Positions 58,646 through 64,000 of a stretch of DNA of 64,000 bases are shown here, piece by piece. The DNA comes from Serendipita indica DSM 11827 (Eukaryota; Basidiomycota; Agaricomycetes; Sebacinales; Serendipitaceae), in NCBI GenBank assembly GCA_910890315.1, contig CAJVGD010000046.1, positions 682,001-746,000 of the forward strand. Direction: 5' to 3'. The position numbers were made by a program, and so were the translations under genes. The notes beneath the pieces were generated by a model, which made no database searches, was not told where the DNA came from, and worked only from the letters and a program-made list of their open reading frames with translations. Position 1 is the stretch's first letter; every line of letters starts with the position of its first letter.

Positions 58646-59513
58646 TCCATATGGCGAAAGCCGTCGGTGGCAGCCACTGACCACGCAGTACCCCGATCGA
58701 GGAGTGCCGTGTGCGCAGAATGGACGACATCCCGCGCAATAAGGCGTTGTGCCACGCGATGCACGGCAACTCGAGCAGACGAGCTCCTGACGTGTGCACC
58801 CGTTGCAGATGTGAGCGATCCCTATCGTTGTCGGACAGTTACTGCATCCTGGACTTCGAGAAGCGGCATTTTTGAGAGAGACGATCTTGTACAGGGCATC
58901 CAACCCGATTTTACGTGCTGTCTCATGAGAAACAAGCTCTTCCTTGGCCAGGTTCTTGCAGGCGAGTTCGTAAAGTTCATCCGCGTTGACCTCTCTTGAA
59001 AGGAGAAGCAATTCCACCATGTCGAGAGGGGGCCTTACATAGAGTAGCCCGTTCTTTGCCTTCTTTTCAATGATGTCCATCATATACTTGTGGCTGATCC
59101 GAAGCATGGCTGCCCATTGTTCGGCGCTGAAGGTCGGAAGAGTGAACGGATCGCTAGATCTTTGTCAATGTAGTCAGCCTGAAAAATATGATGAATTACT
59201 CTGAATAAAACAAGGATAAGATGGATTCCCATCCTCGTATCGTGTCTCCACTGAGCTTTATTGGCGAGTCTCCTTCTAGAGGTTGGGGAGTGTCAAACAT
59301 GTCCCGTAAAACGACGGAATGCTTGATTAAGAAGTGTTTGTGCACCTTGAATATCGCAAGGTTGACCTACATATGCGATTATCATTCATCGCCCCAGAGT
59401 CCGGCCAGCCTCACTTGGAATTCAATGTCTCCAGTGGGGATATAGAATTTATCATGAGTTCTGAGACGGTCGTTGTACTCAGAATCCGGTATTACGGGTA
59501 TCTCTGCTGCCAT
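58643..59513 (-). CDS. BTB-domain protein with short CxxC tail (copy 3)
   Basis: Third member of the local BTB family, on the minus strand. Exon 1 (start 59513) reads MAAEIPVIPDSEYNDRLRTH and ends DKFYIPTGDIEFQ. Exon 2 gives VNLAIFKVHKHFLIKHSVVL, RDMFDTPQPLEGD and LSGDTIRGWESILSLFYSE. Exon 3 gives DPFTLPTFSAEQWAAMLRIS and PPLDMVELLLLSREVNADEL. The tail has only four Cys pairs (CSNC, CNGC, CSSC, CAGC) and ends VSGCHRRLSPYG. The stop lies at the edge of the bestrophin-derived fragment, so the present C terminus may have been set by that insertion. Confidence 0.8.
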
Positions 59514-59703
59514 TGCCTAGTGAGATTTGTTGATGTAACCAAGCTCCTTTACGCCCCATCGATTAATGGAAGTTCATTGACTATACTTATGAGGTCAGTT
59601 CTTTGCGTGTCATAGAAATCTTATTCACGGGACGGCAGTTCCTCTACAACGATATAGGGAGTACTATTCTATTGATCTTACGGGTCTCTGACAACCTGAC
59701 GGT

Positions 59704-59823
59704 GACGCCAGTACGATATGCTCTAATGGCGGAGATAAGGCCCATTTCGGCAAGATTATCCTATTCCAACTCCTGGAGCTCATCGAAGTCGATCTTCCTC
59801 GCGAGAAGCGTCATCTCAACCTC
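59704..59823 (-). pseudogene. Fragment of a decayed BTB gene
   Basis: On the minus strand the segment reads EVEMTLLARKIDFDELQELE, a stop, then DNLAEMGLISAIRAYRTGV. It aligns with the BACK-like part of the BTB family (VEMVLLAQEIDCNKLYEVAC, NTLAKSEITFDAAKRIGV). No BTB core or Cys tail is attached. Confidence 0.6.
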
Positions 59824-59915
59824 ATCAGATGACGAACTGGTCGCCTTTAATCAGTGTGGTGCGTGCAACTCGTTTCCCCTGACAGAGTACTGTGAGGTGA
59901 ATACAGATTTAATAT

Positions 59916-62574
59916 TCATTTTTGGCCATCGAACTGTGGCCCCTCTAATAGGGTGGTGGTGTCGGACCGTGCAAACTGTAAGAGTTTATGGGACTTCTTC
60001 CAGATCCCTAATAAATCATAGATCTTGTAGAATGCCAGTGCATGCGCAGTATTCGCCGTCTTTAATGACCAAGGAAGGGCATCAATGTGTGATAGCAGTT
60101 GCCAATACTGGGCATTGCTCTCGTTTGAGTGCCGTGTAGCTCCAAGTAAAAGCTGACTAGCCATGCTTATAAACATTTTTGCAGTATCTCCAAGAGAATC
60201 CGCGATGTATCTCTGAAGGAGTGGATGAATCGAGTAGAAGATGCTTCCAGAGTCGTCGGTGAGTGTATTGATAAAAGAGGCTCGCTGTGCGGCATCAATC
60301 AAGGCCTGGAATGAGATTTCATCCCAAGTCGATCCAAAAATCTCCTCGAGGTTGGAAACAACAGCCACGTCACTCTCCGGCGGGGGATAATTCTCTAGAA
60401 TCGTGCGAGCAGTAAAGCCCGAGATAGACGAAAGCTCGAAAAGAGCCTTTGGAATGCCTGTATGGTGGAAATATGCACAAATCTTCAGTAGGTCCTGTGT
60501 CTTGTTTGGCAGCTGACGGAACGAAAGATCGAACGCTGCATATATTGAATACGCGTAGTTAGCGCCCTTAATCGAGAGTTCACGCATAAGTTGATCTCGG
60601 TGATCACGAAGAGTGACGAGGTAGCCGCTGAGTTGACGAGTTTTGAAGATATATGGGTTATTGCGAGTGCTAGCGCTCCTAGCTCTCGCACAATCTCCAG
60701 AGACGCGTCATTGGATGTAGGTGTGACATTGGCGACCTTGTGAAGGAGGTCGACGGCCTCGCTTTCCGCTAGGCCACCAATGTAAATCGCGCCATCTGGC
60801 GCGTACTGTGTGCACTCCTGGTTTCTCGTCGTGATCAAGGTTGCTCCATTGGGAGAATTAGGGATGTATGGGTCAAGGTCGAGCTTTGGTGAGTCCGCAT
60901 TATCGAAGAATAGCAACCACCCTCTTGCCACGCCCTCGAAATAGGCAACAGTATCCTCCCAAGTTGAATTGGCGTACTCAGGACCGATTGTACGGATTGC
61001 GCGTTGTAGGTCGGCCTCAAGCTGTGCCGTGCTGGTGGCATCGACCATGATTATCTGGTCAAAACTTGGAAAATATGAGATAGAGTACCAATTATAGTGT
61101 GTCTCATACCTTTTGCCGTGTTGTCTGATCCAATTTGCCGCAAGCTGAGTCTTGCCGGCGCCTCCTATTCCGTGTAGAATACAGCGTGGTTGATGACGTT
61201 TCTCGCCACTAGGAAGTAGCAACTGGGTCATCGTCGACTGGATCTCTGGACGCTCGATATAGTTCCTCGAGACGGCGGGGGGAGGCTTTGGCAGGTTGGT
61301 TTTGGGTAACGAAGTTGGTACGCCTTGCTTAGTAGCTGGAAGGCTTTTAGCAGCAGATTAGAGTCGCATGTCTCACAAACCTCGAACAGCATCCTCTAGA
61401 GACCATTTCTTTTCTATCGAGCTAGGTGCTTCTTTCATCCACTCTTTGAGATACGTCAGAACACACCGATAGTCGCTCTGAGTCCTGTTCAGGAACTTGA
61501 CCATCTCACAATGGTCAGCGCGAAGTCCCTCTTGAGTCGCTTGCCGATCGCTAGCAAGAGTAGCTGCTTGCCGCGGTACAATCTACACAAAAGTCAGAGG
61601 TCGCAAGACCACATACTGAGACACCTTGCCATTTCTTGTCGCCCTCCCACAACAGGAGTCGCATACTCCTCGTAAAAGCAGACAGCATTGATCGTCTCAC
61701 TAGCCAACAGATACTGTTTCTGTATATTCTCTAGCTCTGATGAGTTTTCCTTGAGATGCTGGAGGATGATATCTGTTGTCTTCATGTAGACTGACAGAAG
61801 TTGATTCACGATTTGCAAGAGTGCGACGCCGTTTGTCCCCGAGTGGGGAGTCCAAAGAAGAGAATGCCATGAGTCGAGACGAGGATATCATGATAATGGC
61901 TTTTCGAATTTGAGCCATGAGCATGGCAGATAATAAGTGCCTGAGAGGGACTTAGCGTAATCTCGTTATTTACGACGCCACCAACCTGCTTCAGAATGAT
62001 ACCACCAAGACTATGGGCTACGAAGAGAATCGGCCGCTGAAGGGGAATTGAGCCGCATACCCGATGAAGAAACCAAACTTACTCGAGGAGCACCATTGCG
62101 TTCTCTTGAGAGCTCCTGAATGAACTTTTCGGCATGTCTGTATATCGTATTCGTTGAGACGCATTCCCGGCTGCGAGTATCCGCATCATATCCATATGTG
62201 AGCACTCGTGCCTTGGGTAAATCGAGTGGTAAGAGGTCACGAAGCCACAAAATCCTATTCCTATCCGTCCGTGCCGTCCATGTCTTCTCTCTGTGACCGT
62301 CCAAGCCATGGATGGCGACGATGCTGGTACCAATAGTCAGTGCGGCGAGCACATGTGACACAAAGATGGCCTACTCGACGTCGGGATCCGACCCAGCTGC
62401 AAGTTCCAGGAATCCATGATCATCTTTTTTCGACTTTGGGTGCGGGCTCGAGCCTCGGCTGTGTTCTGCCATGCCGCTGGAACGACTCGAGTCGGGGGCG
62501 TCAATTTGGGACGCTTTGGAGGAGCGAAACCCGCTCTTGATGCGTGATAAGAAATCTGATTTGTGCTTGCTCAT
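59916..62574 (-). pseudogene. NLR-like STAND gene: SesB-type hydrolase plus NB-ARC, probably disrupted
   Basis: The proposed start at 62574 gives MSKHKSDFLSRIKSGFRSSK. Splicing leads to DIVAIHGLDGHREKTWTA, LPKARVLTYGYDADTRS and FVAHSLGGIILKQ: a SesB-like alpha/beta hydrolase with a Ser nucleophile. The NB-ARC follows: CILHGIGGAGKTQLAANWIR (Walker A), GWLLFFDNAD (Walker B), ATLITTRN and LGALALAI, then a winged-helix-like part (FDLSFRQLPNKTQDLLKICA, IFYSIHPLLQRYIADSLGD). Only one or two TPR-like helices remain before the stop at 59916. The reading frame changes without an evident intron within the hydrolase and again after GALALAI, so the gene seems disrupted by about two breaks, unless the sequence has errors. 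Such fungal receptors are linked to non-self recognition and cell death. Confidence 0.65.
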
Positions 62575-63308
62575 TGGTGGTTGGGAGTAAGTACTTGGCC
62601 AAACAGCCTGGCGTCTTTCGTCAACCCGCAAGGCAGTGAATGGGCTTGATTCATCTTTGATAAGCACGCTCGTCGATCGACCATTGTGGAGCTATCTAAT
62701 GAAAACAATCTCGTACAAAAGTGTATGTCTATTTCACAATTAGTCGAGGCTCACGCGTCAGTGAGTCCAAGAAACCCACATTCGGAGCTGTTGCGAGTAA
62801 GAAGTCTATTGGCATCATCGTGTCATCATATCCGAGCAGACTCATGTTCTCGTATGCCATTGTCTCATCCTTGGTAACAAGTTTAGCATTGTAGTCTAGC
62901 AGTCCTGAAAGTTGGTGTGGTCGAACACCAATGAGGTGCTCCTTTATGAAGGCGGGGAGTATACACTTGATATACATACCACATTCCTGAACAGTAGTAC
63001 TATTCAAAGACTGCATGAGATTACGCCACCGTAGTTATTAAGGCGTAGTTCCAAGTTTCGACCTAGACCACTGCTTACTTTTGGGACACTTTCATCTGAG
63101 GATGCGCCCAGCTAAAGGCTTGGATAATAGAGGCCATCATAATTGCTCAACAGGACTATCCTTTGTGTCCAATACGCGGCTGCGGCACGTCTGACCTTGC
63201 CTTTGGCACTTGGGACGAATTATCGGAGACTCTATTCCGGTACAGCAATGAGTAGTCTAGTGTGCTGCGTTATGCAAACTCTATCTTGAGCTTAGTGGTA
63301 CAACTTGC
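62575..63308. other. Accessory DNA between the NLR-like gene and a BTB exon
   Basis: 734 bp. A 95-codon minus-strand frame (62729-63016, MQSLNSTTVQECGMYIKCIL) was not recognised and may be chance. No other gene was found. Confidence 0.35.
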
Positions 63309-63389
63309 CTGAAGCTCGACATCCCCGTCGCGGAAATAATATACATGGTGCTGTCTCAGGGCTCCGGATTGATACTCAGCATCTTTCAT
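63309..63389 (-). pseudogene. Orphan first exon of a BTB gene
   Basis: On the minus strand ATG at 63389 opens MKDAEYQSGALRQHHVYYFR then DGDVELQ, matching exon 1 of the local BTB genes (GELREHERFYIPTGDIEFR). It is followed by CAG|gcaagt, a GC-type donor. No convincing BTB core exon follows, so this may be the start of a decayed or diverged copy. Confidence 0.55.
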
Positions 63390-63537
63390 TCTCGAGATTG
63401 TGATGGCGCAGGTGTCTGGATGGATAAGGGAGGCTACAAGTGGTTGTCGTCAGGCTCCCTCTAACGTCGGTTCAAGCGGGATGTACAAAAAGGCAACTAC
63501 AACATCTAGTTACCAGCTTTATTGCATATCAATGATA

Positions 63538-64000
63538 CTACGACCAGCGCATCTCCCGCCTCGTTCGAGCAAAGTAAACATGCTCCGTCCTCGTAACGTC
63601 GTAGAAAGCCTCAAAGCCAATCTTCTCCGCTTCTTCAAATGACAACATCTGATCTCTCTGTGCAAGGGATTGGAGAGCGATATTGTAAAGCTCGTCCGAC
63701 CCAACGTGCTGCGCCACAATCATGAGCTCGACCATGTCCAGAGGAGGACAAGCCTCTTGTAAGCCTTTCATTGCCTCGATCTCAATAGCCGCCATCAAAT
63801 ACTTGTGAGCGACGCGGAGAATGCTGGCCCATTCGACCGCTGTGAACCGTGGCTGCTGAAACACATTCCTGTAATCATCAGTCTTTCGGTTTAGAATGCC
63901 GTCGAGGGCGTACTGTGGGTAGAAGAGTGACAAAATGCATTCCCATCCGCGCAAAGAGTCGTCCTTCAATACAAATGCAGGCGAGTCGTCTTCCCCATCT
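63538..64000 (-). CDS. BTB-domain protein (copy 4), 5' part outside the window
   Basis: The frame is open at the window edge and encodes the end of the BTB core (SPAFVLKDDSLRGWECILSL) and the BACK-like region (FTAVEWASILRVAHKYLMAA, PPLDMVELMIVAQHVGSDEL, EEAEKIGFEAFYDVTRTEHV). A 45-nt stretch (gtacgc...ttacag) at the position of a family intron keeps the frame open but is probably spliced. The protein ends TRREMRWS without a Cys-rich tail, unlike copies 1-3. Confidence 0.78.
   Translation of the reverse strand, partial: DGEDDSPAFVLKDDSLRGWECILSLFYPQYALDGILNRKTDDYRNVFQQPRFTAVEWASILRVAHKYLMAAIEIEAMKGLQEACPPLDMVELMIVAQHVGSDELYNIALQSLAQRDQMLSFEEAEKIGFEAFYDVTRTEHVYFARTRREMRWS

Noticed and set aside
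59603-60139. 178-codon plus-strand frame
   Set aside because: Overlaps the 3' end of the NLR-like gene and a BTB fossil on the other strand; no recognisable domain.
62729-63016. 95-codon minus-strand frame
   Set aside because: No domain, no conserved splice context and accessory location; kept only as a note in the intergenic entry.
1-64000. CRISPR arrays, bacterial operons or ribosome binding sites
   Set aside because: The genes are intron-rich and eukaryotic; no spaced direct repeats or Shine-Dalgarno-led operons are present.

Overview
The window looks like the nuclear genome of a filamentous basidiomycete (Agaricomycetes), most likely in or near the Rhizoctonia/Ceratobasidium group. Genes are packed tightly on both strands and nearly all are split by many introns of about 45-65 nt. 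The window carries divergent G-alpha paralogues, BTB proteins with Cys-pair tails, DOMON-cytochrome b561 proteins, a UPF0187 bestrophin and a STAND/NLR-like gene, a mix typical of expanded agaricomycete families. The species assignment is inference.

Left part (1-43 kb) is mostly conserved housekeeping DNA: NOG1 and SSZ1 (ribosome biogenesis, ribosome-bound chaperone); the ~10.6 kb CSF1/BLTP1 lipid-transfer gene; a 2OG-Fe(II) oxygenase; NSA2 and glycyl-tRNA synthetase; two divergent G-alpha genes head to head; RCF1; a TFIIIC triple-barrel subunit; an FtsJ/MRM2 methyltransferase; two BTB proteins with CxxC tails; a 2-hydroxyacid dehydrogenase; VPS29; an F-box protein; an LRR-like protein; a family X DNA polymerase; RFC1; and a Vps3844-type ER protein. 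Several genes share very short divergent promoters (51-258 bp) and several convergent pairs end within 60 bp of each other.

Middle part (43-57.6 kb): a PWWP protein, a protein with a C-terminal Zn2Cys6-like cluster, a tandem duplication of a DOMON-cytochrome b561 gene, a SKN1/KRE6-type GH16 protein, a bestrophin-type anion channel, and a C2H2 zinc-finger protein with an internal repeat.

Right part (57.6-64 kb) is looser, accessory DNA. It holds a decayed copy of the bestrophin 3' end, two more BTB genes, BTB fossils, and an NLR-like gene with a SesB-type alpha/beta hydrolase joined to NB-ARC. No transposon, LTR element, virus-like element, CRISPR array, rRNA or convincing tRNA was recognised.

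The most notable observations are a 6-nt microexon restoring the conserved MPQNEY start of NSA2; a 9-nt microexon in the bestrophin gene; the head-to-head G-alpha pair with Ser in place of the catalytic Gln; and the BTB/CxxC-array family with its fossils around an NLR-like locus. Several one-base frame breaks, including one in RFC1 (an essential gene in yeast), suggest some sequence errors, so breaks in less essential genes should be read with caution.
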